From NCBI GenBank assembly GCA_002440065.1, contig DJRK01000050.1:37691-56858 (forward strand): 19,168 nucleotides of DNA, given 5' to 3'. The notes beneath the pieces are model-generated. The model was given only the letters and a program-made list of their open reading frames with translations. It made no database searches and was not told where the DNA came from. Made by a program: the position numbers and the translations under genes. Shown here piece by piece: positions 1 through 7,757 of the stretch. Positions within the stretch are counted from its first letter, which is position 1. Each line of letters begins with the position of its first letter. The DNA comes from Atopobium sp. UBA6362 (GTDB taxonomy: Bacteria > Actinomycetota > Coriobacteriia > Coriobacteriales > Atopobiaceae).

Positions 1-1114
1 CGTAGCGGGTCTCGTAGTAGCGATAGCCTACGTAGATACCCTCCTCGTAGCTCACGTAGTTGTACTTGGTGAGGTTGCCGCTCTCGTCGAGGTACTGGTA
101 GTCGCCGAAGTTCTGGGCGGCCGGGCTCTTGCCGGCGTCCGCCGCGTAGGTGTCCACGGTGCGGCCGGAGGGGTTCACGCTGCCGGCCAGGATGTTGGCA
201 AGCGACTCGGCGCCGTAGGTGCCCGTCGTGGGGACGATGAGCACGCTCTTGATGTTGGGGAAGTCGGCGAGCCAGCCCAGCTCGACGGCCGCGTTCGAGT
301 TGACCACGAGCACGGTGTCGTCGAAGTTGTCGTTCAGGTACTGCAGGATCTCGAGCTCGGTGGAGTCGGGCTCGAGGTAGCTCTTGGCCTTGTCCTCGTC
401 GCTCGAGGCGTGGTTGTACATGGAGCGCGGCATGTCGCGCCCCTCGCCGGCCACGCGCTTGAGCACGTAGACGGGCGTGGTGCCCTGCATGGAGTCGAGC
501 ACGCCGGCGTCGCGCATGACGGACAGCGGGCACTCGTTGATGGAGAAGTCCTCGTCGTCGCCGTAGCTCACCGAGCCGGGGCCCATGACGTAGTCCTTGC
601 CCTTGCCGTTCGCGTAGAAGTCGGTCAGGGTCTTGTTGACCTGGAAGCCCGCCTGCTCCATGGCCGGCGTGAGGGCGTCGGTGCTGCCGCCCTCGATGCC
701 GAGCGTGGTCTCGAGCATGGACTTGGCCTTCACGCCCAGGTCGCGCGAGTTGCCGCTCACGAAGGAGAGCGTCGTGCCCTGGGCAAGCGGCAGGGACCCG
801 TCGTTCTTGAGAAGGACGTAGCCCTCGCCGGAGATGTCCTTGTCCAGGGTCTTCTCGGCGTCGGCGATGGAGCCGCGGTCGTAGTCGGCCTTGTTGTAGG
901 TGAGGTCGAGGCCGTCGGTATCGACCCCGGAGTTGTCCCAGCTCTGCTCCACGCCGAAGTAGGAGTTGATGATCTGGTTGAACTTGGGCAGCACGGTGTT
1001 CGCCGCCACGATGACGGCCACGAGCGCCACGGCGAGCACCGCGGAGACGACGATGCCCACGATGCGCTTGACGCTGCGCTTGCCTTTCTTGGTTTTGGTG
1101 GTGCTGGATGCCAT
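1..1114 (-). CDS. Membrane-anchored, domain-permuted GH3 beta-glucosidase-like protein (3' part outside window)
   Basis: The first 371 residues are visible; the gene runs off the left edge. Translation begins at ATG 1114 after a GGAG box about 8 nt upstream. Residues 11-40 are a basic stretch followed by one hydrophobic helix with no lipobox, so the protein is probably a type II membrane-anchored extracellular enzyme. From about residue 95 (EGYVLLKNDGSLPL) to about 355 it matches the GH3 C-terminal alpha/beta domain, including NPSGRTVDTY. It ends in EEGIYVGYRYYETRY, which also occurs in the neighbouring paralogue. Here that domain comes first, so the TIM-barrel catalytic domain should lie beyond the edge, the permuted order known from Ruminococcus albus-type GH3 enzymes. 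The gene lies 95 bp downstream of the complete GH3 gene and is probably co-transcribed. Substrate is unknown; beta-glucosides are the family default. Confidence 0.85.
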   Translation of the reverse strand, partial: MASSTTKTKKGKRSVKRIVGIVVSAVLAVALVAVIVAANTVLPKFNQIINSYFGVEQSWDNSGVDTDGLDLTYNKADYDRGSIADAEKTLDKDISGEGYVLLKNDGSLPLAQGTTLSFVSGNSRDLGVKAKSMLETTLGIEGGSTDALTPAMEQAGFQVNKTLTDFYANGKGKDYVMGPGSVSYGDDEDFSINECPLSVMRDAGVLDSMQGTTPVYVLKRVAGEGRDMPRSMYNHASSDEDKAKSYLEPDSTELEILQYLNDNFDDTVLVVNSNAAVELGWLADFPNIKSVLIVPTTGTYGAESLANILAGSVNPSGRTVDTYAADAGKSPAAQNFGDYQYLDESGNLTKYNYVSYEEGIYVGYRYYETRY

Positions 1115-1145
1115 AAAAGAAGCTCCGTTCCAGATAGCGCGAGGA

Positions 1146-1185
1146 GGGCCGGGCCGCCCGGGAAGAGGATGAGGCGGCCCGGCCC
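1146..1185 (-). promoter_or_regulatory. 13-bp perfect GC hairpin between the two GH3 genes
   Basis: Arms 1146-1158 and 1173-1185 are exact reverse complements (GGGCCGGGCCGCC on the plus strand) around a 14-nt loop. It lies in the 95-bp gap between the stop of the full-length GH3 gene and the start of the next. No T-run follows on the minus strand, so an mRNA stability or processing element, or partial attenuation, is likelier than a full terminator. Function is inferred. Confidence 0.6.
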
Positions 1186-1209
1186 CGGGAGAGGATCAGA
1201 CGAGGACAC

Positions 1210-4200
1210 CTACCACGGGGTCTTCTTGGACGGGACCGTGGGGTCGTCCTGCTCGGCGAAGGTCGCGGAGCCGGTCGTCACGGATAGCGTGGAGTACGAC
1301 GTCCCGAACACGCCGTTGTACTTGGCAAGAAGGTCGCTCGCCGGGATGCGGTGCGTGTAGGTCGCGTAGAAGAGGCCCGAGCCGTAGCCCACGTCGGGCT
1401 GGCCCCAGTCGTAGTAGAGGGCCTTCTGGACGTAGGTGACCACGCCGTCCACGTCCTTGGCGCCCACGGCCTCGCCCTTCTCGTTCTTGACGACGAGGGT
1501 CGCGGCGGAGCCGGAACCCGAGATCTCCCAGGTACCGGAGCTGGACTTGGAGTCGAGGCCGTCGAGCTTGACCTTCCCGTTGCAGTAGAGCGTGAGGGGC
1601 ACGGTGGCGTCCTGGACGAAGGAGAACTTGTAGTCGTCCTGCGCCTCGCCGGCGACGAGGACCTCGTCGGACCAGGTTGCCTTGACGTCGAAGTCGGTGT
1701 AGCCCTCGACCTTGACCTCGTCGCCCGGCTGGGAGACGGCGCCGTTCACGCTCCAGCCCTCGAAGACCTGGAACTTGCCGGAGTACGGGCACTCGGGCAG
1801 CGTGAAGGACTCGCCCGTCTTCACCGTGGCGCCGGCCGGGTCGGTGCCGGTCACGGCATCGCTGCCGGCGGAGTACTTGACCTCGTAGGTGGGCTCCTCG
1901 GGAACCTTGTAGCTCTTCTTGCACGCGGAGTTCACGGCGTTCACGAACTCGTAGCGCGAGATGGCGCCTATGCCCTTGCGCTTGCCGAGGATGCCCGCGT
2001 CGATCTCCTTGGTCCAGTAGAAGACGCCGTCCTTCTCCTCGACCGTGAGGTCGGAGCCGTCGTCGAGCTTCATCGCGAGGCCGGAGCCGTCGTCGTAGGT
2101 CCACTTGCCGGCAAACGAGGTCGCGCCCATCGTGATGATCGAGAAGGAGAAGCTGCCGTCCGCGTTGAAGGAAGTCGCGGTGGTCGCCGGGAAGAGGGTC
2201 GCCTCCGGGTCGGTGATGCTCTCGCCGCCGATCATCGCGGGCTTCGCGTCGCCGCTTGCCTCGCCGAGCTTCGTGCTGCCCGTGAGGCCGTTCACGGCAA
2301 GGGAGTTCGCCTGGACGTAGAGGATGCGGTGCACGACGTTGAACACGGCGTCCTGGATGATCGGGTCGTTCTTGTAGTCGTCCTGGAGCAGCAGCTCGTC
2401 GGTGTTCTTGTAGCCGTTGCCGCCGAGCCAGCAGTGCGTGCCGTTGAGAACGCCGTCGATGGTGTTCATGTAGTCGGCCTCGAAGGCATCGGTGAGCGTG
2501 ATGCCGCGGTAGCCCTGCTCGCCCTCGGCGAACTGCTCGAGAAGCGCCGGGTTCGCGCCCGTCCACCACATGCCCAGGCGGTTGAAGCCGCTCATGAGGC
2601 CGTTGGCGTGGCCGTCCACCATGGCCATGGCGAAGGGCTTGAGGTAGATCTCGCGCAGCGCCTGCTCGTTGGACCAGGACGGCACGCCGTGGCGGAACGT
2701 CTCCTGGTCGTTCGCGGCGAAGTGCTTCATGAAGGTCACGCCGCCCTTGTCGACGAAGGAGCCCACCTCGCAGGCGATGGCGCGGCCCGAGAGGAACGGG
2801 TCCTCGGAGTAGTACTCGTAGTTGCGGCCCGAGTAAGAGGAGCGGTGGATGTTGCAGCTGAAGCCGTAGAGGCCGAGGGCCTTCTCCTCGACCGTGGAGG
2901 CGTGGAGCAGGTTCTCGCCGATCATGGCGCCCACCTGCGAGCTGAGCTCGTGGTTGAAGGCGGCGGTGCGCCAGGAGGTCATGGGGTACGGGATGCCGGT
3001 GAGGCCGGAGACGGCGAAGGTCGTGGAACGGCCGTTGGAGCCGTCGGCGTTCGTGGTCTTGGGCTTGCCGATCACGGGCAGCTCGACCTCGGCGTCGTCG
3101 GCCAGGAGCGTGACCATCTCCTCATAGGTGAGCTTGGAGACGAGCTCCTCCCAGTCGGGGTCGTCGTAGTCCTTGCCGCGCATGTCGACGAGGACCTGCT
3201 TGTGGTCCGTCTTGCCGAACTCGTGGGAAGCCACCGACGTCGGGTCACCGGAGCCGGCGGCGTACGTCACGGGCTTGGCCATGTCGGCGACCTCGTCGGT
3301 GTACACGAGGTGGGTGGCCTGCTTGGGGAACGTCCCCTCCCAGTTGGAGCGCGACATCCAGGTGATGGAGTTGAGCTCCTTCATCGTGGCGTTCTTGTTG
3401 GGGTCGACGTCGTCGAAGAGGTTCGTGATCTTCTGGCCGGCGGCAGAGGTCGAGAAGGCCTTGTCCTCGGTCGACGGGTTGTTCCAGGTGTAGACGAGGG
3501 AGGCGTCGCCCGCGGCGGTCATGCCGTCGGAGGTGCCCTTGCCCTTGGCGGCGAGGATGTTGTTCACCGCCTCGTGCGAGCCGTTCCCCACGGTCAGGTA
3601 GTAGTCGCCGGCCTCGAGGATGTAGGTCTTCGCGGCGTTCGCGTCGTAGGAGCAGAGGTCCTTCTTGCTGACGGAGACCTTCACGTCGGCGGATTTGCCC
3701 GGGTCGATGACGTTGGTCTTCTCGTACCCCACGAGCTCGACCGACGCCTTCTCGATGCCGTTGGACTCGTCGTAGGCGGTATAGGGGGCCTGCGCGTAGA
3801 CCGTGACGGCGTGCTTGCCGGCCGTCTTGCCGGTGTTCGTCACCTTCACGCTCACGTCGAAGCCCTCGTCGGACTCGTAGACCGAGAAGTCGGAGTACTC
3901 GAACGTCGTGTACGAGAGGCCGTAGCCAAAGGGATAGGCGACGTAGGAGCCGTAGTCGAAGTCGCCCACGTGCTCGACGCCCAGGACCTTGTCCTCATAG
4001 CGGGTCTCGTAGTAGCGGTAGCCGATGTAGATGCCCTCGGCGTACACGTAGTTGCGGCGCCAGTGGCTGCCCTTGTCGTTGCTCGGCTTCCAAGCGTCGA
4101 TCCGGCGCTGGACCTCGTCGGACTTGCCGGCCGAGAGGCGCGAGAGGTCGGCGTCGATCTTGCCGAAGTTGGCCATGACGGGGTTGGCCTTGTTGTCCTT

Positions 4201-5031
4201 GTAGATGGAGTCCGTCATGCGGCCGCTCGGGTTGAAGTCGCCCTTGAGGACGCCCACGAGCGGGTCGATCGCCCACTCGCGCTCATGCGCGCTGAAATAG
4301 GGGTCGTAGTAGCTGCCGCACCACACGAGGGCGTCGATGGCGTCCTGCCAGTCGGCGTCCTTCCAGCTGATGGTGTTCGTGGTGTTCATGAGGACGACCA
4401 TCTTGGAGAAGGCGCCGTCGCGGCGGAGCTTGGCCACGCCGTCGAGCATCTCCTCTTCTTCCTTGGAGATCGCGAGGTAATCGCCCTCGCCCTCCTCGGC
4501 GCGGTTGTCGGAGGCCTCGCGGCCGCGGCGGCCGAGCACGACCACGGCGACGCCGCTCGCGCCCTTGAGCGCGCCGGATCCCTCGACGTCGGACCAGGGG
4601 TTCTCGTTCACGGCCCAGTTGGTCACGTTCTGGGAGCCGTTGGCGTAGAAGTCCCAGAGCGCGTCGTTGAACTGGAAGCCCGCCTCCTTGAAGGCCTCGT
4701 CGAGCATCTTGATGTACTGCGGGCCGGCATTGCCAAAGACGTTGACGGTGCCGTCGGCCGTGGAGAGCGGCAGGGCCTGGCCCTCGTTCTTGAGAAGGAC
4801 GGTGCCCTCGCCCACGAGCTGCTTGTACAGATCGTGCTGGGCCTGCTGGAGCTTCTTCTCGCCGTCCTCGGTGTAGTCGTAGTCGCTCTTGAAGTACTGG
4901 GTCTCGGCCGTTCCGGCGGGGCTCGCCTGCTCGGAGCCGGTGCCAGGCATGCTGCAGGCGGCGAGGCCCGCCAGGACGGCGGCCGAGGCGCCTCCCAGGA
5001 TGAATCCCCTGCGCGATACGTTGAGCTTCAT
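1210..5031 (-). CDS. Tat-exported lipoprotein GH3 beta-glucosidase, circularly permuted, with C-terminal InlB-type repeat
   Basis: 1273 aa. The start is ATG 5031, because a Tat lipoprotein signal begins exactly there: SRRGFILGG, a hydrophobic helix, then LAAC with Cys26. A purine-rich RBS (GAAGGGAAG) precedes it. Domain order: GH3 alpha/beta domain about 70-345 (GEGTVLLKNEGQALPL); Fn3-like domain about 360-480 (PFGYGLSYTTFEYS, VTNTGKTAGKHAV); GH3 TIM barrel about 630-905. In the barrel, KHFAANDQETFR at 769-780 fits the substrate-binding Lys-His, and Asp848 in GITLTDAFEAD fits the catalytic nucleophile. Residues about 1049-1121 (FEGWSVNG, PGDEVKVEGYTDFDVKATW) resemble a Listeria-Bacteroides/InlB B-repeat. 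A tail without recognised domain follows. The alpha/beta-before-barrel order is the reverse of most GH3 and matches R. albus-type enzymes. It probably releases terminal sugars from glycosides at the outer membrane face. Substrate cannot be read from sequence. Confidence 0.92.
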   Translation of the reverse strand: MKLNVSRRGFILGGASAAVLAGLAACSMPGTGSEQASPAGTAETQYFKSDYDYTEDGEKKLQQAQHDLYKQLVGEGTVLLKNEGQALPLSTADGTVNVFGNAGPQYIKMLDEAFKEAGFQFNDALWDFYANGSQNVTNWAVNENPWSDVEGSGALKGASGVAVVVLGRRGREASDNRAEEGEGDYLAISKEEEEMLDGVAKLRRDGAFSKMVVLMNTTNTISWKDADWQDAIDALVWCGSYYDPYFSAHEREWAIDPLVGVLKGDFNPSGRMTDSIYKDNKANPVMANFGKIDADLSRLSAGKSDEVQRRIDAWKPSNDKGSHWRRNYVYAEGIYIGYRYYETRYEDKVLGVEHVGDFDYGSYVAYPFGYGLSYTTFEYSDFSVYESDEGFDVSVKVTNTGKTAGKHAVTVYAQAPYTAYDESNGIEKASVELVGYEKTNVIDPGKSADVKVSVSKKDLCSYDANAAKTYILEAGDYYLTVGNGSHEAVNNILAAKGKGTSDGMTAAGDASLVYTWNNPSTEDKAFSTSAAGQKITNLFDDVDPNKNATMKELNSITWMSRSNWEGTFPKQATHLVYTDEVADMAKPVTYAAGSGDPTSVASHEFGKTDHKQVLVDMRGKDYDDPDWEELVSKLTYEEMVTLLADDAEVELPVIGKPKTTNADGSNGRSTTFAVSGLTGIPYPMTSWRTAAFNHELSSQVGAMIGENLLHASTVEEKALGLYGFSCNIHRSSYSGRNYEYYSEDPFLSGRAIACEVGSFVDKGGVTFMKHFAANDQETFRHGVPSWSNEQALREIYLKPFAMAMVDGHANGLMSGFNRLGMWWTGANPALLEQFAEGEQGYRGITLTDAFEADYMNTIDGVLNGTHCWLGGNGYKNTDELLLQDDYKNDPIIQDAVFNVVHRILYVQANSLAVNGLTGSTKLGEASGDAKPAMIGGESITDPEATLFPATTATSFNADGSFSFSIITMGATSFAGKWTYDDGSGLAMKLDDGSDLTVEEKDGVFYWTKEIDAGILGKRKGIGAISRYEFVNAVNSACKKSYKVPEEPTYEVKYSAGSDAVTGTDPAGATVKTGESFTLPECPYSGKFQVFEGWSVNGAVSQPGDEVKVEGYTDFDVKATWSDEVLVAGEAQDDYKFSFVQDATVPLTLYCNGKVKLDGLDSKSSSGTWEISGSGSAATLVVKNEKGEAVGAKDVDGVVTYVQKALYYDWGQPDVGYGSGLFYATYTHRIPASDLLAKYNGVFGTSYSTLSVTTGSATFAEQDDPTVPSKKTPW

Positions 5032-5206
5032 GTTCTTCCCTTCTTCCCTCGCCCCGGCGTGGGGCGAAACGCGTCTGCCCGCGGGCAGAAAGTGAGATGC
5101 CCGAGGCCCGCTTGCCGCCGCGCCCAAACGGGTCGCGGAGCCGCAGGAAGAGTGGCGGCCCCGCGAAAAAGGGAGGCAAGAGGCGAGGCATCGACCTCTT
5201 GGCTTA

Positions 5207-5236
5207 AAGATAGGAAGACGGCTTGGGTTGTTTTAA
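5207..5236 (-). promoter_or_regulatory. Possible promoter for the GH3 gene pair
   Basis: On the minus strand TTAAAA (5236-5231) and TATCTT (5212-5207) are separated by 18 bp. Each matches four of six consensus sigma-70 positions. It would give an untranslated leader of roughly 170 nt. It is in the most AT-rich patch of this intergenic region. Moderate to weak support. Confidence 0.35.
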
Positions 5237-5326
5237 GGCGCCGTACGAACTGCGCCGCGCGTCGTCAAACGCGCCCGTTTGTGCACGACCTGCACGTTTC
5301 GCGTCATGAACGGCGTTTTTTCTCGA

Positions 5327-5358
5327 CCGGCGAGCGGTTTTGTTTTGCCGGTGAGCGG
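5327..5358. promoter_or_regulatory. 11-bp direct repeats 21 bp apart: candidate LytTR operator
   Basis: CCGGCGAGCGG at 5327-5337 and CCGGTGAGCGG at 5348-5358 differ at one base. They start 21 bp apart, so they face the same side of the helix. LytTR-family regulators characteristically bind paired direct repeats with about this period. The pair sits between the LytTR gene and the GH3 genes. Binding is inferred. Confidence 0.35.
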
Positions 5359-5363
5359 CGGTG

Positions 5364-6098
5364 CTACATCATGACGGCGTTCTTCTTGGCAAGGTAGTCC
5401 ATGTAGGCGAGCTTGACCTCCGCGGTCTTGGACCGGCCGATGGGCACGAGCTCGCCGCCGATCTGGATGCCCTTGGAGCTCAGCTGGCTCACATGGGCGA
5501 AGTTGACGAGAAAACCCTTGTGCACGCGGTAGAACCCCAGCGGCGCCAGGCGGCTCGCCAGCTCGTCGAGCGTCACGAGCACGGTCTCGACGCGGCCGTT
5601 CGTCATGTGCATCATCTTGTCGCGCCCGTGGGCCTCCACGTAGAGGATCTCGTCCGCGGAGAACGTCCCCATGGAATGGGCCATCTTGAGCGTGACCACA
5701 CGGTCGGTACGCGAGGCCTTCCACGCGCGGACGAACGCCTCCATGGCGGTCGCCATGTCCTCGGTGAAGCGGCTCTTGCGCACAAAGGAGAGCGGGCGCA
5801 GCGGCAGGGACTCGAACACGCGATCCTCGCTGTTCGAGACAAAGACGATCTCGGTCTTGGCTCCGGACTCGCGCAGTGCCCGCCCAAAGGCGATGCCGTC
5901 CTCGCCGGGCATCTCTATGTCGAGGAGCACCAGGTCAAAGCCCACTTCGTCGAGGCGCCGGGCAAGGGGCTCCACGCTGCCGAAGACCTCGATGTCGGCC
6001 TGGGCGCCCCGATGGGAGAGCTCGCGCTCCGCGGCAGCTGAGATGGACGACGCTGCAAAGGGCTCGTCGTCGCACACGGCGATATGGAACTGAAGCAT
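5364..6098 (-). CDS. LytTR-family response regulator
   Basis: 244 aa. ATG 6098 is preceded by GGGAGG four nt upstream. Residues about 4-125 are a receiver domain: acidic pocket CDDE at 9-12, phosphoacceptor Asp60 in LVLLDIEMPG, Ser88 or nearby at the end of beta-4, and RK at 107-108 near the usual conserved lysine. Residues about 140-240 are a LytTR DNA-binding domain (FYRVHKGFLVNFAHVSQL is the family hallmark). It is the cytoplasmic transcription factor phosphorylated by the kinase encoded 45 bp upstream in the same operon. Target genes are unknown. The adjacent GH3 pair and the direct repeats in front of it are the obvious candidates. No AgrB/AgrD-like peptide genes lie nearby. Confidence 0.93.
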   Translation of the reverse strand: MLQFHIAVCDDEPFAASSISAAAERELSHRGAQADIEVFGSVEPLARRLDEVGFDLVLLDIEMPGEDGIAFGRALRESGAKTEIVFVSNSEDRVFESLPLRPLSFVRKSRFTEDMATAMEAFVRAWKASRTDRVVTLKMAHSMGTFSADEILYVEAHGRDKMMHMTNGRVETVLVTLDELASRLAPLGFYRVHKGFLVNFAHVSQLSSKGIQIGGELVPIGRSKTAEVKLAYMDYLAKKNAVMM

Positions 6099-6143
6099 GA
6101 GGCCTCCCAGCAGCTCCTGGATAAAACATGGAAAAAAGCGCCC

Positions 6144-7448
6144 TCACTCGGCGAGCGCGAGCATTACCTTAGCCGTAAAGACGCCCGAGTCAAACGAGAA
6201 GTCGGCGACGCCGTCGTACTTCTCGGCGATCTTCCGCACGATGCCGGTGCCGTAGCCGTGGAGGTCGGCGTTCGACTTCGTGGTACGCAGGCGGCCGCCC
6301 TCGGCTTGGACGGGCGCCGTCGCCGCCGGGTTGGAGACGCTGACGATGAGGGAGCCTTGGTCCGCAAGGATACCCAGCCGGATGGACCTCTGGCCGGCGG
6401 GGACGCCGGCGCAGGCCTCGATGGCGTTGTCCAGCAGGTTCATGAGGACGCTCGCGAGGTCTATCTCCTCGAAGGGCAGCTCGGGCGGCACGGCGATGCG
6501 CGAGTCCACGTCCACGCCCGCCGCCGTCGCGCGGGAAAGCTCGAGGTTCACGATGTCGTCCACGAGGTCGTTTCCGCTGTTCACGTGCAAAAACGTGGGG
6601 TTGGCGCGCATGGACATCTCGCCAAAGAACTCCTCGGCGCGCTCGTAGTCGTGCTTCTCGAGCAAAAGCTTGATATAGGCGTACTGGTTCTTGACCTCGT
6701 GGCGCAGGATGCGGAGGTTCTCACCGCTCTCGCGGTAGGCGTCGAGCGCGGCCAGGCGCCCGTCCATGAGATGCTGCTCGGCCTGGAGGCGGCGGCGCTC
6801 CTCGAAGCCGCGCACGAGGCGGAGCACGGCATAGTAGACCACGAGCTCGGCGACCTGGCCGTTTACGCAGGTGAGGATGCTCTCCAGGGTCCCCACCGAG
6901 TACGAGCCCATGCCAAAGTCGCTGCGCAGGTAGAGGATGGCGCGCGCCGCGAGGCCCGAGGCGCACACCACGACCACGGGCAGGACGGAGGCGAGCGAGA
7001 CGTCGAGGCCCTCGAGCGAGCCCTTGCGCTCGAGCAGCTGGATGACGAGAAGGACGCACAGCATGTACGCCAGCGAGACGAGCGACGCCACGCGAATCCC
7101 GCCGTGCACCTGCGCGTTCACCACCTCGGCCGCCGTGAGCGAGTACATCCACGCGCACATGAGCAGGCACAGGCGCGCGATGCGCGCGGGCGGGCGGAAG
7201 TCGCGAAAGAGCAGCGCGCAGGCGCAGGCGGGAAGCACCGTCCACGTGATCGAGTTGGGGAACACGAGGTCGCTCACGGTACCCAGGAGCCAAGTCGCCG
7301 CGAGGGCCGCGCAAAGGCGTCCGAGCAGCGTGGACCACAGGCGTGCGCGCCCATCCAGGCGTGTGAGCATCAGCGCGATCGAGACGCCCCAGGCAAGGTT
7401 ATAAGGCGACTCGACGCTCGCCTTGAGCGTGGCGAGGACTGCATCCAT
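6144..7448 (-). CDS. GHKL-type membrane sensor histidine kinase (HPK10/AgrC-like)
   Basis: 434 aa from ATG 7448, which has AAAGGA 7 nt upstream. A TTG nine codons earlier has no such site. Residues about 15-215 hold five to six hydrophobic segments, the membrane sensor. A short coiled linker (about 213-240, EERRRLQAEQ) leads to the catalytic part: phosphoacceptor His250 in LRILRHEVKNQYAYIKLLLE, N-box MNLLDNAIEAC with Asn341, and a GHKL G-box HGYGTGIVRKIAEKYDG at 397-413. This is the HPK10 layout normally paired with LytTR regulators, and such a regulator follows 45 bp downstream. Signal unknown; AgrC relatives sense peptides, others small molecules. The gene starts near a REP-like palindrome, and no clear sigma-70 promoter is visible. 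Confidence 0.92.
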   Translation of the reverse strand: MDAVLATLKASVESPYNLAWGVSIALMLTRLDGRARLWSTLLGRLCAALAATWLLGTVSDLVFPNSITWTVLPACACALLFRDFRPPARIARLCLLMCAWMYSLTAAEVVNAQVHGGIRVASLVSLAYMLCVLLVIQLLERKGSLEGLDVSLASVLPVVVVCASGLAARAILYLRSDFGMGSYSVGTLESILTCVNGQVAELVVYYAVLRLVRGFEERRRLQAEQHLMDGRLAALDAYRESGENLRILRHEVKNQYAYIKLLLEKHDYERAEEFFGEMSMRANPTFLHVNSGNDLVDDIVNLELSRATAAGVDVDSRIAVPPELPFEEIDLASVLMNLLDNAIEACAGVPAGQRSIRLGILADQGSLIVSVSNPAATAPVQAEGGRLRTTKSNADLHGYGTGIVRKIAEKYDGVADFSFDSGVFTAKVMLALAE

Positions 7449-7484
7449 TCTCGGTTCCTTTCTCTCCAACAGCAAACGATAGCT

Positions 7485-7613
7485 TTTGGGGACAGGTTCG
7501 TTTTTCTTCCATTTGGATAAAAACGGGGACAGGTTCGAAATTTACTCATTTGAGCATTTTTCGAACCTGTCCCCAAATTTCTCATTTGGAAGAAAAACGA
7601 ACCTGTCCCCAAA
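7485..7613. repeat. REP/MITE-like nested palindrome with four GGGGACAGGTTCG copies
   Basis: The 13-mer GGGGACAGGTTCG occurs at 7488-7500 and 7525-7537, and as its reverse complement at 7562-7574 and 7598-7610. The outer pair extends to 27-bp perfect arms (7485-7511 and 7587-7613). The inner pair gives 16-bp perfect arms (7525-7540 and 7559-7574), with CTCA-tt-TGAG in the loop. The AACCTGTCCCC core resembles repeats associated with REP-associated tyrosine (RAYT) transposases; that link is from memory and untested. No transposase gene is in the window. Confidence 0.75.
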
Positions 7614-7688
7614 TACTCCCCGAAAGGTAGGAATTGTCGGGTCGGCGTGTTTTTGGGCCCCGGGCGAGAGGTTTTTCTCGGCTAAGCC

Positions 7689-7721
7689 TTGCGATTAAAT
7701 CCCTACTAACTAGTATGAATT
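7689..7721 (+). promoter_or_regulatory. suf operon promoter with Rrf2-type dyad operator
   Basis: TTGCGA (7689-7694) is a plausible -35. TAGTAT (7711-7716, spacing 16) or TATGAA (7714-7719, spacing 19) could be the -10. A dyad covers 7698-7721: AATCCCTACTA, then AC, then TAGTATGAATT. Nine of eleven positions match between the half-sites. Size, AT-rich TACTA/TAGTA core and overlap with the -10 fit an operator for an Rrf2-family repressor, and one is encoded at the end of this operon. Binding is inferred. Confidence 0.6.
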
Positions 7722-7757
7722 AGGCTGCGCCCAACGGGCGCGGAGACACGCAGACGA

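Larger units (their letters stand above)
5032..5363. other. Intergenic leader region between LytTR regulator gene and GH3 gene
   Basis: 332 bp without a credible gene. It holds the candidate minus-strand GH3 promoter (5207-5236) and a pair of direct repeats at 5327-5358. It also has GTGCA-cgacc-TGCAC (5281-5295), flanked on both sides by CGTTT. No convincing Rho-independent terminator is seen for the upstream regulator gene, so read-through from the two-component operon into the GH3 genes is possible. Confidence 0.6.

Noticed and set aside
5032..5127. Longer GH3 start 32 codons upstream
   Set aside because: It would place 32 residues, many of them charged, before the twin-arginine lipoprotein signal, which must be N-terminal.
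1351..5397. A 1348-codon open frame on the plus strand opposite the GH3 gene
   Set aside because: Antisense shadow produced by GC3 bias. Its translation is dominated by V, A, H, L, E and G repeats and lacks any domain, while the minus strand encodes clear GH3, Fn3 and signal-peptide features.
5364..7448. Agr-type quorum-sensing locus
   Set aside because: Kinase and regulator classes fit, but no AgrB-like protease or AgrD-like propeptide is encoded in the flanking intergenic regions.
6084..7520. Long plus-strand frame across the kinase gene
   Set aside because: Shadow of the GHKL kinase with low-complexity composition and no ribosome site.
7488..7610. CRISPR-like array from four repeats of 13 bp
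   Set aside because: Copies are in opposing orientations, unequally spaced and form palindromes. There are no uniform spacers and no cas genes.
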